Shown here: in pieces, positions 18,558-27,349 of the stretch
Position numbering within the stretch: position 1 is the first letter of the stretch
Layout of the letters: every line of letters starts with the position of its first letter
Origin: Bacillus massiliglaciei
Lineage (GTDB): Bacteria > Bacillota > Bacilli > Bacillales > DSM-1321
Length of the DNA: 64,000 nt
NCBI RefSeq assembly: GCF_900098925.1
Contig: NZ_LT622360.1
Coordinates: 876,576 to 940,575 of the forward strand
Reading direction: 5' to 3'
Notes under the pieces: generated by a model
Database searches by the model: none
What the model was told of the DNA's origin: nothing
Seen by the model: only the letters and a program-made list of their open reading frames with translations
Made by a program: the position numbers and the translations under genes

Positions 18558-20000
18558 TCTTTTTCCTTCTGCAAAAAACTGTGACGAAATACTTGAATGA
18601 TATAACCCCATTACATCCTGTTGGTTAGCATAAAAATTCGTGTTTATAGGTGCTGATGCACTTGCTTGAAAACCCCCTTGATAATGACTCGGAATAGGAT
18701 GGCTAGATGGATTTGGATATTGACTTGAATGATTTGTTTGGTTTGGATAGGGGCTAACTTCCGGAAACATGATTTGCTGATTCGGCATAACTGTTTGAGT
18801 AAGCTTTTGTTCTACTACTGACATCGTAAAACGGATCATATTTTGTTTAAATGAATGCACATGATACATGTTGTTCATTTGGCCTTGGAATGCTGCTGGC
18901 AAATTCTCATAGATCACATTCTGATTCATTTGAACGCCTAATTGATCTTCCATATCCAAAGCTGTTTGAAGCACCGTTTCCAATAAAATTTGGGCCATAC
19001 GTAATTCTTTTACTTCTTTCGTATCTCTACGAAGATAACGCTCTAAGGCACCTTGTTGCGCTTTCTTAGAATGCAGTAACAGCAACCGTTTCGCATTATC
19101 TGATACACCCATTTCATGGAACATTGTAGCCACACTATAACGTAACCCATGTGGAGTAAAATATTTACTCGTTTTCTGTTTACATGTTTTTTTACCAACT
19201 ACTGCTTTCTTGCTCAATCCGTCACTTGGTTCGGAATCAGGAGTCTCTGTAATCCATCCTAGATGTTCACAAATTTTATGCACTATATAATTCATTTGCT
19301 TGTTAGCAAATGCCTTTCCGCGTAATCCATATAGAAGTGGATCTTCTGGGTGCATTCCTTTTGTATATTCCAAAAAATAAGCTAATACTCTTGGAGGTAA
19401 AGGAATAAAAGTTTCTCTATTTTTCGTGTTAGGGGTCTTTACTTCCCTTTTTCTTTCATCCTCCTCACTTTTTTCTGACTTAGAAAATATAATTCTTATT
19501 CCACCCGCCTCCTTATCTATAGACTGAGCTTGTAAACTAATCAGATTTGTTGAACGAAAGCCGGTAAAGATATCTAAAAGAATAGGAGCTAAGACATTAA
19601 TTCCTTGAACTTGTAATTCATGTGCTGCCTTATACACTTGATAAAGTTCGTTGATGTCCAAATCCTTAGATAAATACTGCTGCTCGGTATAGTCTGTAAT
19701 TTTAACCGTTAAAAATGGATTACCATCTATGATTTTTGCATGATTTAAATGTCTAAACAAAGAGGATTTTAATGTAGCGGGCTTCACCTTTTCAGCTTGA
19801 TCGTTTTTCCATACTTGACAATATTCATACGTAACATTTTCAAGAATTGGCTGTAATCCATTACTAATCATATGGTTAGTAATATCTTTTATATTTTTTC
19901 TATACGCCCTTTTTGAGTTTGGAGACCAATTGCTTATTTGCTCTTGGTCTAAATAGGCTTCCTCTAATGTACTTTGTGGTGTAATCGTAATTTTTCGCAT
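18555..20000 (-). CDS. Large tyrosine recombinase/integrase
   Basis: 481 residues. An N-terminal SAM-like core-binding domain (about 20-115) is followed by the catalytic domain: first Arg in IFTGFRSTNLISL, Lys region in KTPNTKNRETFIPLP, HGLRYSVATMFHEMG as the His-x-x-Arg box, a late His in LLLLHSKKAQQGAL and the nucleophile Tyr in LERYLRRDTKE. The last 90 residues are Pro/Asn/Gln/Ser-rich and disordered-looking, unlike Xer proteins. Its start overlaps the small gene upstream by 37 bp. It probably mobilises or once mobilised the flanking island; its site is unknown. Confidence 0.88.
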   Translation of the reverse strand: MRKITITPQSTLEEAYLDQEQISNWSPNSKRAYRKNIKDITNHMISNGLQPILENVTYEYCQVWKNDQAEKVKPATLKSSLFRHLNHAKIIDGNPFLTVKITDYTEQQYLSKDLDINELYQVYKAAHELQVQGINVLAPILLDIFTGFRSTNLISLQAQSIDKEAGGIRIIFSKSEKSEEDERKREVKTPNTKNRETFIPLPPRVLAYFLEYTKGMHPEDPLLYGLRGKAFANKQMNYIVHKICEHLGWITETPDSEPSDGLSKKAVVGKKTCKQKTSKYFTPHGLRYSVATMFHEMGVSDNAKRLLLLHSKKAQQGALERYLRRDTKEVKELRMAQILLETVLQTALDMEDQLGVQMNQNVIYENLPAAFQGQMNNMYHVHSFKQNMIRFTMSVVEQKLTQTVMPNQQIMFPEVSPYPNQTNHSSQYPNPSSHPIPSHYQGGFQASASAPINTNFYANQQDVMGLYHSSISSQFFAEGKR

Positions 20001-20239
20001 ACTAATTTACTAGTTAACATATCCATCGTCTTCCTTGTATCAGCATAATTAATATTATTCATTTCCAAGTTTTTAACATTTATTCCAAAATAGGAAGAGT
20101 GTTTCTCATAAATACCATACTGGGAAAGAGTCTTCCCTTCTTTTCCGAAACGTTCTGTATCATTAACTGACCAAAGTAGATCTAGGTTATCTATTGGACC
20201 ATCAAATTCCTGACCCCGATTTTTGTTCCCAATGTTCAT
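19964..20239 (-). CDS. Small protein encoded upstream of and overlapping the integrase
   Basis: About 91 residues from the ATG at 20239 (TATGGAGGGTTAAT upstream). No known domain. It contains SVNDTERFGKEGKTLSQYG; a stretch near 26770-26830 carries clearly related DNA (see findings), so it belongs to a repeated mobile unit. The 37-bp overlap with the integrase frame suggests coupled expression, so a role as accessory or directionality factor is possible but unproven. Confidence 0.6.
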   Translation of the reverse strand: MNIGNKNRGQEFDGPIDNLDLLWSVNDTERFGKEGKTLSQYGIYEKHSSYFGINVKNLEMNNINYADTRKTMDMLTSKLVCEKLRLHHKVH

Positions 20240-20258
20240 ATTAACCCTCCATATAAAA

Positions 20259-20316
20259 GAAGAAACCCCCAAGAACCATTGCTACAAAAGCAACTTCTTG
20301 GGGGGTTCCCTTTTTT
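20259..20316. terminator. Strong hairpin upstream of the integrase partner gene
   Basis: AAACCCCCAAGAA / TTCTTGGGGGGTT arms around a loop that itself has GTTGC/GCAAC-like pairing. T runs lie on the plus-strand side (CCCTTTTTTATTT) and, weaker, on the minus side (TTTCTTCTTTT). On the minus strand it lies downstream of the SDR gene and just before the ribosome site of the small gene, so it can end the lux-type operon. Confidence 0.7.
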
Positions 20317-20453
20317 ATTTATTTAATTCCTTACATATACCATTATAAAGGCGCAATGTATATATTTTAATACCTAATTAAAAATCTTTTATGAATATTG
20401 CCATAATAAATAGTTTATGCCACAAACACACATAAATCCAGTTTGTCGCTGTA

Positions 20454-21218
20454 TTACATTACAAGCCCGCCATCAACAAATAAAGTTTGCCCTGTCATAA
20501 ACTGACTCCAATCTGATGCTAGGAACAACACGGGTCCTGCTACATCTTGTGGAGTTGCAATTCTACGGAGAGGGGTTTGGGATATGATGAGATCCTTTAA
20601 CTCTTCTTTTGTACCCTTGCTTGCATCCGTTGGATAGACAAGGCCAGGAGCAACACAATTAACCCTAATACCAAAAGGTCCCAGCTCCGCAGCTAGATTA
20701 CGGCTATAACCCATAAGTGCGGTTTTAGCTGTCGTGTATTCATTATAAGGAACAATCGGTCTTTCAACTAAGTTACTAGTGATATTAATGATGCTGCCAT
20801 AACTCTGTTTTTTCATATAGGGCAGGACTGCCTGACACATATAATGTGTCGAACGCAAGGTCCCATCAATTTGCACCTGATAATCTTCCCAGTTTAGCTC
20901 CCATGCCATTTTACGATGGTTGGCATCAAAAATGTAAGATTTAAAGGCATTATTCACGAGAACATCAATTTTCCCTGCTTCCAATACTTTTTCTATCATC
21001 TGATTGACTGACGATTTAGAAGTTACATCGGCCTGTATAGCCCATCCTTCACCACCAAGTTTAGTACAATCTAGGGCAACTTGTTCAGCTGCCTCTTGGT
21101 TTTGCAGGTAGTTGATGATCACTAAGGATCCTTCCTTTGCAAATGCACGAGCAATACTAGCTCCTATTCCTCGGCTAGCTCCTGTCACCAGTACTACTTT
21201 CCCCTGAAATTTCTTCAT
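20454..21218 (-). CDS. Short-chain dehydrogenase/reductase (SDR), last gene of the TPP-riboswitch operon
   Basis: 254 residues, classical SDR. Cofactor motif TGASRGIGASIARAF, NNAFKSY in place of NNAG, catalytic Ser in INITSNLVERP and the Tyr-x-x-x-Lys pair YTTAK, and a FabG-like tail (RRIATPQDVAGPVLFLAS ... GQTLFVDGG). Its ATG overlaps the stop of the substrate-binding protein gene (ATGA). Behind a LuxE/LuxC acid reductase pair its likely job is reduction of the aldehyde to an alcohol, or the reverse; this is inferred from the operon. Alternative: a FabG-like ketoreductase. Confidence 0.85.
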   Translation of the reverse strand: MKKFQGKVVLVTGASRGIGASIARAFAKEGSLVIINYLQNQEAAEQVALDCTKLGGEGWAIQADVTSKSSVNQMIEKVLEAGKIDVLVNNAFKSYIFDANHRKMAWELNWEDYQVQIDGTLRSTHYMCQAVLPYMKKQSYGSIINITSNLVERPIVPYNEYTTAKTALMGYSRNLAAELGPFGIRVNCVAPGLVYPTDASKGTKEELKDLIISQTPLRRIATPQDVAGPVLFLASDWSQFMTGQTLFVDGGLVM

Positions 21219-22246
21219 TTTTTCTCTTCCATATTGTTAGGAAGAAGATCGTCACGTACTGACTCTTTCATATCGATGCTATTTTCGATAAGTCCTAGTT
21301 TTTGATACGTATCTGCCGCTTTCTGCAAGACCGATGTATCAAGTACCCCTAATCTCTTACTTTCAGTTTCAGAGGAAACACTCGAAGCATTTCTCAAATT
21401 AATAATTTTCAGGTTTTGTTGTTCATCTTTTCCGTCAATCGCGTATTCCGATGCTAGTGTAGCGGCTTCCTCTGGGTTTTTGATCATCCACTGCGTGCTT
21501 CTTCTATAAGCCTTCAAAAATTCCTTCAGAACGTCTTTCTTTTCTTCATACGTCTTTTCTGTGACAACAAATACATCGCTAGGCACATTCAAATAATCCT
21601 TTACTTCCATTACATTTACTTCATCTAATCCTTTTTGTTTAGCTACTACTAATCCTGTATCTGTTGCAGCCGCAGCATCCACCTTTCCCTGCATCAAAGG
21701 GGCAAAATTCAACAATCCTGTCTCCACGATTTTTACATCGTTTTCCGAAAGTCCAGCCTGATGCAGAAGAACCAATAAATTTTGACGGGTGCCGCTTGTT
21801 AAACTATATACACCAATTGTTTTCCCTTTAAGATCCTGTGGCTTTGTAATGTTTTTGTCTTTAAGCGATACAATGTTAAACACATTTTGTGGATAGATAT
21901 TATAAATCACCTTCAGATTTTCCCCTTTGTCTAATGCAAAGAAAAGAGAGCCGGGATCTGTAAACGCAATGTCTGCTTGTCCTGAAACAATATTTTTAAT
22001 GGCATCCCCGCCACCTGCTCCGGGAATAACCCGTACGTCCAATCCTTTATCCTTGAAAAAGTGTTTTTTCTCATCCACCAATAGGTTCGTTTGCTCAGTT
22101 ATCGGCTTACTCCAATTGGCTACTCTGACCGGCTGCATTTTCTCTGAACCTGATTCATCGGTTGTCTCTTCTTCTTTCGCTCCACAAGCGATTGTAATTA
22201 TTGCCACCAATAACAATAAACCCATTAAAATAATTTTTGATTTCAT
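21215..22246 (-). CDS. ABC transporter substrate-binding lipoprotein, NMT1/THI5-like (ThiY/SsuA type)
   Basis: About 343 residues from the ATG at 22246 (GAAGGAGA upstream), which overlaps the permease stop. The signal ends in a lipobox (TIACG), so it is a surface lipoprotein. The mature part is an NMT1/THI5-like periplasmic-binding fold: VRVANWSKPIT, VIPGAGGGDAIKNIVSGQADIAF, LKGKTIGVYSLTSGT, GKVDAAAATDTG, YRRSTQWMIKNPEEAA. Relatives bind formylaminopyrimidine (ThiY), aliphatic sulfonates, taurine or aromatic acids. The TPP riboswitch makes a thiamin-related ligand most likely. Confidence 0.88.
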   Translation of the reverse strand: MKSKIILMGLLLLVAIITIACGAKEEETTDESGSEKMQPVRVANWSKPITEQTNLLVDEKKHFFKDKGLDVRVIPGAGGGDAIKNIVSGQADIAFTDPGSLFFALDKGENLKVIYNIYPQNVFNIVSLKDKNITKPQDLKGKTIGVYSLTSGTRQNLLVLLHQAGLSENDVKIVETGLLNFAPLMQGKVDAAAATDTGLVVAKQKGLDEVNVMEVKDYLNVPSDVFVVTEKTYEEKKDVLKEFLKAYRRSTQWMIKNPEEAATLASEYAIDGKDEQQNLKIINLRNASSVSSETESKRLGVLDTSVLQKAADTYQKLGLIENSIDMKESVRDDLLPNNMEEKK

Positions 22247-23001
22247 TTTTTTTCCGTCTCCTTCATATATCGTATTACCCATTTCTTTTCCAATAGTTGC
22301 ACCGCCTGATACAGAACCATTCCCATGAATGTCAACAATAACAAGGTTGCGAACATTAATGGTGTATCCATCATCCCCTGTGAAGCGATAATCACCGCCC
22401 CTAATCCGTCACTTCCACCAATGAACTCTCCAACGACTGCTCCTACTATTGCCAATACAACCGCTACGCGCAGTCCAGCTATAATTCCCGGCATACCAGC
22501 AGGTATCTTTAAATGTATTAAGGTTTGCCAACGGGAAGCTCCCAGCACTTTAAACAGCTCCTGTTTCTGCCTATCCGTATACTTTATGGCCGTAACCGTG
22601 TTCTCCAATAAAGGAAAAAAACAAATAAGTGCGGTAATCACTACCTTAGAGGTCATTCCAAATCCAAACCAAAGTATAAAAAGAGGGGCTAGAGCGAGCT
22701 TTGGAACTGCTTGACTGGCAATAATATAAGGAAATAAAATCTTCCGTAAAAAGGGTACTTCGCCCAAAATAATGCCAGCCAGAAATCCGAATAACCCTCC
22801 AAAAAACAGACCTAGTAAAACCTCTGCCGTTGTCCGGAAAAGATGCGGAGTAAAGTATCCGCTTTTTATGCCCTCCAAAAGAGTACTGAAGATCACAAAA
22901 GGGGTCGGTAGTACAAGCTCCGACATGGACCTTGCTCCTATTTCCCATAAAAACAACAAAATAAGTAAAAGTAATACGGAGTATAACGGAAATTGTTTCA
23001 A
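22243..23001 (-). CDS. ABC transporter permease (ThiX/SsuC type)
   Basis: About 252 residues from the TTG at 23001, which overlaps the ATPase stop as TTGA and has GGGGGG about 9 bases upstream; a TTG at 23040 is possible. Six membrane helices; the coupling-helix region reads FKVLGASRWQTLIHLKIPAGMPGIIAGLR, the EAA loop of this importer family. C-terminal GGSDGLGAVIIASQGMMDTPLMFA is typical of SsuC/TauC/ThiX proteins. It is followed without gap by the binding protein. Confidence 0.9.
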   Translation of the reverse strand: MKQFPLYSVLLLLILLFLWEIGARSMSELVLPTPFVIFSTLLEGIKSGYFTPHLFRTTAEVLLGLFFGGLFGFLAGIILGEVPFLRKILFPYIIASQAVPKLALAPLFILWFGFGMTSKVVITALICFFPLLENTVTAIKYTDRQKQELFKVLGASRWQTLIHLKIPAGMPGIIAGLRVAVVLAIVGAVVGEFIGGSDGLGAVIIASQGMMDTPLMFATLLLLTFMGMVLYQAVQLLEKKWVIRYMKETEKK

Positions 23002-23744
23002 AACCGTTCGCCCCCCATTACCTGACGTATCTTGAGGCAAAGTTCATTAAAATAAAGGCTGTACCTCATTTCCACCGTTCGCGGCTTTTCAAGATGGACA
23101 GCTGTTTCATAGATAATGCTTCCTTGATCCATGACTGCGATCCTGTCTGATAGATAGACAGCTTCCGAGATATCATGTGTAATAAAAAGTACTGTTGTAT
23201 TTTGTTGTTTACATATCTTTAAAAGATCGTCCTGTAATTCTTCTCTTGTAATTGCGTCTAGTGCTGCAAATGGTTCGTCCAAAAACATCATAGACTGCTG
23301 TTGAATGAGCGCCCTTGCAATGGCTACACGACTCTGCTGACCTCCTGATAATTGTGCTGGGAACCTCTGAATATATTCTGCTAACCCAACAGTCTCCAAT
23401 AACTTCATGGCATTCTCTCGATCCTTTGCTGTCACCTTTCGTCTAAGGGAAACAGGCAACAGAACGTTGTCCATTACAGTTTTCCATTCTAATAAGGTTG
23501 GGGATTGAAAGACAAAGCCAGCTTCAGGAGACGGCTTAACAACTTCCTTCCCATTAAGGGAAATGCTTCCGGTATCAACCTGCAACAAGCCTGCAGCGAT
23601 TTTTAATAATGTCGTTTTTCCACATCCGCTCTTCCCCAGCAAACAATGAAACTCCCCTTCTTCAATCCCCCAGCTTACTCGATTGATAACTGACCCTTTG
23701 CCTTGATAGCTGTATGTTACATCATTAACTGCCAAAAAAACCAT
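22998..23744 (-). CDS. ABC transporter ATP-binding protein (ThiZ/SsuB type)
   Basis: 248 residues, one nucleotide-binding domain. Walker A GKSGCGKTT, Q-loop GFVFQSPTLLEWKTV, signature LSGGQQSRVAIARAL, Walker B MMFLDEPFAALD and switch His in ITHDISEAV. It belongs to the nitrate/sulfonate/taurine/thiamin-precursor importer group and energises the neighbouring permease. Start 11 bp after the luxC-type stop; ACCTCC on the plus strand at 23750-23756 gives its ribosome site. Confidence 0.93.
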   Translation of the reverse strand: MVFLAVNDVTYSYQGKGSVINRVSWGIEEGEFHCLLGKSGCGKTTLLKIAAGLLQVDTGSISLNGKEVVKPSPEAGFVFQSPTLLEWKTVMDNVLLPVSLRRKVTAKDRENAMKLLETVGLAEYIQRFPAQLSGGQQSRVAIARALIQQQSMMFLDEPFAALDAITREELQDDLLKICKQQNTTVLFITHDISEAVYLSDRIAVMDQGSIIYETAVHLEKPRTVEMRYSLYFNELCLKIRQVMGGERF

Positions 23745-23755
23745 TCCACTACCTC

Positions 23756-25191
23756 CTAATCAACATAAGGGGCAAATCTTTCACTGTACAGTTCAGCAGA
23801 GGACTCTATATCTACCATGTTAATCAAATCTAGCAAATTAAAGCGGCCATCATGATGCCATCCCGCTTCGGGAGAAGTCATACTGCCCAAAGCAGTTATA
23901 CGTGTTACACCTATTTTCCCTAATGACTCTGCCCAATGAAAAAGTTCTTTTGGGCTTCCAGCTATACCAACCGTTTGAAGGAAAGCACGGTGAGGCTCAA
24001 TTGAAGGAATCAGGTCCTCTATTTTTTCAAATGCGATCACTTTTATCACTCGATTTAGACAACTTGGAGTGAAGTTGACTTTTTCTTCGTAAACAACAGT
24101 CCAATCGTGTGTTGTATTTCCTAACACTTCTTTTTGTAAATCAAAAAATATACTCATCTCTTCTTTTTGTCGCCAAGATGCTAGGACTGCAGACTCTTCC
24201 ATTGAAAGACTCCGGCGTGGATACCTTTTCTCCAAGTTATCCAGTTCATGCGCCATATATCTTGCAAATTCTCTTGGCGAAACATTGCCGCCATGTTGGA
24301 CATAAAAAATATGGGGAGAATAACAGCCTTGCTGATCATAACGGATTACTTCCAGTGCTGCTTGGCGTACCGTTTCAAAAGATTTCTGTGAATCTAGGCT
24401 TGAACAAGAAATCAATCCAAAACTGATTTTATGTCCATAAGCCAAAAACCGAGTGGTAATCGGAATTCGACTTTGAAGGGCGTCAAGCGTCTCATTACTT
24501 CCGTAACCCACTAAAACATCACTTTGCTCCAATATGCAGGTTTCCCGCTCTTTGTCTCCCCCTTTCCACCAAATAACTGCAAAACACTCCGCCAATTTTG
24601 GTTCAATTTCCACTAACAAATGGGCAAACCAGCCCGCAAACAAAGGCTCTGCACTCGAAACCTTCCCAATGTTTCCTGACTTGGCCAACAATGCGGAGAT
24701 AAAGCTCCATAAAGGAAGAGCGGGGACATTTCCCGACCATACGTGGGTGATAAGGTTAGGCCCGACTGCCTTTGAAAATCCACCTTTAATTCGAGGCTGA
24801 AAGTCATCCAGCAATAAAGGATTTCCTAAATCCTCAACCACAAAGCGCTGGAGTTCATGTTTGCGAAATTTTTTCAAATAGGAAGTAAGACCAAGACGAA
24901 TTACTTCTTCATCATATCCTGTTATAATCGGCAACAGCTGTTCCGCTTTTTGACGGTATGATGTGCTACGATCCAGTAATCTATCAATCGCTTTATCTAT
25001 AATGTTGATTATCTCAACAACGGAAAATGACTTTAAGGTTTCAGTATTGGCCTTTTTAACCTTTTCTATCACTTTATTCATCTGTTCAACCGTAAGAAGC
25101 GGAATCTCAACCTCTATTTCTTTATCGTTTCTCTTAAATTTTCAAAATCCTCTTCACCTATATCCGGTATATATCCTGCAAACTCGCTCAT
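23756..25191 (-). pseudogene. LuxC-family acyl-CoA/acyl-protein reductase with an apparent N-terminal frameshift
   Basis: The natural start is the ATG at 25191, overlapping the luxE stop (ATGA). It reads MSEFAGYIPDIGEEDFENLR, then stops 25 codons in. One added A near 25128-25130 (AAA to AAAA on the coding strand) would continue as ENDKEIEVEIPLLTVEQ into the long frame that is open from 25081 (441 residues). That frame is a LuxC reductase: Rossmann-type core, acyl-accepting Cys in RYDQQGCYSPHIFYV, and the C-terminal LGSMTSPEAGWHHDGRFN. LuxC reduces an activated acyl group to an aldehyde with NADPH. No good ribosome site lies before 25081, so as written expression may be lost; a sequence error is equally possible. 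Confidence 0.8.
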
Positions 25192-26276
25192 TTCGAAAAT
25201 CCCTTTGCAGCCTTTAAAAATTCGTCCACTGCTATTGAACAGCCCTTTGCCTCTGTTCCCTGAACTCTCCCTAATAATAGAAAACCGCCATCCACCTCGA
25301 CCCCTAAATCTTCTGTTAAGATTGTAGTTACCGAATTAAAATTAGCTAAATCACAGTGGACAAGTACTCCGTGCTCCCCTTTCGGGACCTCTTCACCCGT
25401 TAAAGGATTAATAACTCTAGTCCTGATCCAATGCGGTCCTGATTTAATAGGTGGAACATTCTTATTTCCATAATCATAAAATTGTGTACTTAGCTCTGTC
25501 ATACCATACATATTGATGCAATCAGATCGGTCTACACCTAAAAAAGTGGAAAGCAGGTGATAAAACTCATCCAAACCCAATTCCTTTGATTGATTTTTGT
25601 ATCCTCCTGTATCAAGGATTCTACTTCCTTTTGGTAAAATGAAGGTTTTTCCCATTCGTTCTAATTCCTCAATCATATGTACAAAACTAAAACTAGCGCC
25701 TACAAGGGCATAAGGCTCCCCTGTTTTTTCAGCATGGTCAAGTTCTTTCAGCAAGCGGTCCATATTAATTCCACTTTCAGTTATTAGATAGTGACTTTCC
25801 TCCGTACCAAATTCTCGCATTCCAAGACCCAAGTAGCGGGCTAATGAAGAGTTAGGCATTTCTATTTCTGTTGGAAAAAGGACCCCCATGCGGATTTTCT
25901 CCGTTTCCTTCATAAATCTTTTCTTAAAGTTTAAAATCATGGACTTGTCAAATATATCTAAAGTGGGATGATAATGTTTGCCCCTTATTCCTTTTGTTGT
26001 TCCGCTTGTCATGAAAACTGCTTCTGCTTCTTCGGGATTTGTGGAGCTTAGCATTACCTCTTTAAAAGCATTAATCGGAACAGCCGGAATATCCCTCCAT
26101 GACTTAACAACTCTTGGCGTCTTTCCTTTTTGATAACAAAAGGTTCGATAGGGAAGATTATTATGGTATTGATAAGAAAATAATTGTAAGGCGTGTTCAT
26201 TGAATGCATCGTCTGAGCAAACTTCATTCAGCATAAAACGAACAATACTTTTGGTTATTTCTTGCTGTTGATTCAT
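25188..26276 (-). CDS. LuxE-family acyl-protein synthetase
   Basis: About 362 residues. I choose the ATG at 26276, with AAAGGATGG upstream; the longer frame to 26375 only translates the riboswitch and terminator. LuxE activates a carboxylic acid as acyl-AMP and passes it to its own Cys, then to LuxC. Seen: ATP motif FMTSGTTKGIRGKHYH, INMYGMTELSTQFYD, a late Gly-Arg (LLLGRVQGTEAKG) and the acyl-accepting Cys in KGCSIAVDEFL close to the C-terminus. First gene under the TPP riboswitch, stop overlapping the luxC start. No luxAB or luxD nearby, so it is not for light emission. Confidence 0.88.
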   Translation of the reverse strand: MNQQQEITKSIVRFMLNEVCSDDAFNEHALQLFSYQYHNNLPYRTFCYQKGKTPRVVKSWRDIPAVPINAFKEVMLSSTNPEEAEAVFMTSGTTKGIRGKHYHPTLDIFDKSMILNFKKRFMKETEKIRMGVLFPTEIEMPNSSLARYLGLGMREFGTEESHYLITESGINMDRLLKELDHAEKTGEPYALVGASFSFVHMIEELERMGKTFILPKGSRILDTGGYKNQSKELGLDEFYHLLSTFLGVDRSDCINMYGMTELSTQFYDYGNKNVPPIKSGPHWIRTRVINPLTGEEVPKGEHGVLVHCDLANFNSVTTILTEDLGVEVDGGFLLLGRVQGTEAKGCSIAVDEFLKAAKGFSK

Positions 26277-26294
26277 CGAATCCATCCTTTCATA

Positions 26295-26324
26295 CAAAAA
26301 AAGCACTTTGCGTAAGCAAAGTGC
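26295..26324 (-). terminator. Riboswitch-controlled terminator
   Basis: On the minus strand GCACTTTGC TTAC GCAAAGTGC followed by seven Ts, 17 bases past the TPP aptamer and just before the luxE-type ribosome site. This is the expected expression platform: bound TPP lets the terminator form. Confidence 0.88.
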
Positions 26325-26341
26325 ATAGTAGTCCCTAGTCA

Positions 26342-26428
26342 CAATCCCTACGCTGGCATTACCCAACAGGTTCAAACGGTCTACGACAGTTAGTCATACT
26401 CTCAGCCTGATTCCACAGACTCCCGTAA
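26342..26428 (-). promoter_or_regulatory. TPP (THI-box) riboswitch
   Basis: On the minus strand the order is GGGAGTCTG, CAGGCTGAGAG, then ACCGTTTGAACCTG and GGGTAATGCCAGCGTAGGGA. These are the conserved CUGAGA and ACCUGA...GGGUAAUGCCAGCGUAGGGA parts of the thiamin pyrophosphate aptamer. It governs the LuxE/LuxC/ABC/SDR operon, which should be off when TPP is plentiful. A weak promoter candidate lies upstream (TTGCAT, 17 bases, TAGACT). Confidence 0.95.
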
Positions 26429-27340
26429 TATTTATTTTTTTAAGTCTATTCCTTCTTCGCATAGAATGCAACACCATTTTAAACAACCGTTAAAATGAAA
26501 ACAGAATCCCCAAATGTCTAAAGCTTCCCTTTATATAGATATTATTACTGCTAATTACGGTGTTTATTTAATTCTTCACATCCAAAAATGAACCCGTTAC
26601 ACTTACAGAGCGCCTTTTCTTATTATTCGAAACTATATTTTATGTATATGTATTATCGATTTGTTAAAGCTCGTATTAAGAAATTATCATATTTGTATTT
26701 ATACGATAATGGTTATATTTCATACCAATAATCATTTTTACGATAATTTATGTGAACGTTCTATAATTCTAAAAATCCATACTGAGAAGAACTCTTCCGT
26801 TCTTTTCCGAAACGTTCCTTATCTGATTCACTCCACTAATGTTACTGAATACTTCATCATCTTTCATTGTTCCTAACCTCAAAAAAAAACCAAGGCAAAT
26901 TGTTATTGAGAACAATTTGATCTTGGTTTTTTCCCTTTGTATTTTTAATATTATATATTCTAATTTCATATATTTTAAGAGATATTAAAGGTTTAATTAT
27001 AATTTTTGTATATTAATTTTGTTTATGCTTTTTCAGATTCCTGAATTTCTGTATTTTTGTGTAAAATTTGCAGTTCTCCCTTTGTGATTCCTCCATTATC
27101 TCTTCAAAAGTGTTTTAATTTTGCGTTAATTGATCTGTTTCATTGAGAAGAACTTCTCTTTTTTGATGAAACTCTACTACACCTCGTTTTATTTCATTGA
27201 GCTTTTTTCGTACTTTTCTTTGTACAATCATCATATCGAAGATTGGTTGAAGTATTTTTTTTGTATCACAGTATCCTTGATTTATGCTTTTTTTCACACA
27301 TATTTTGAGTAATCAAGTGTTCCACTAATCAAACCACCTT
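26429..27340. other. AT-rich island edge with a remnant of the integrase partner gene
   Basis: No intact gene. At 26885-26932 a hairpin (ACCAAGGCAAATTGTT / AACAATTTGATCTTGGT with a T run) is followed on the minus strand by GAGGTTAGG and an ATG at about 26867, whose sequence GGAACGTTTCGGAAAAGAA...TCAGTATGG matches the small gene at 20239-19964 before breaking down. ACGATAAT words occur near 26701 and 26739. A GTG frame at 27297-27115 (60 residues) is too weak to call. Confidence 0.55.
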
Positions 27341-27349
27341 GATAATTTT

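Noticed and set aside
20454..26276. A bioluminescence (lux) operon
   Set aside because: No luciferase luxA/luxB, no luxD; the riboswitch and importer point to another use of LuxE/LuxC.
26277..26375. Longer start for the LuxE-type gene
   Set aside because: It would translate the TPP aptamer end and the terminator hairpin.
27115..27297. 60-residue minus-strand frame with GTG start
   Set aside because: Weak start, no family, AT-rich island edge; it could be chance or a remnant.
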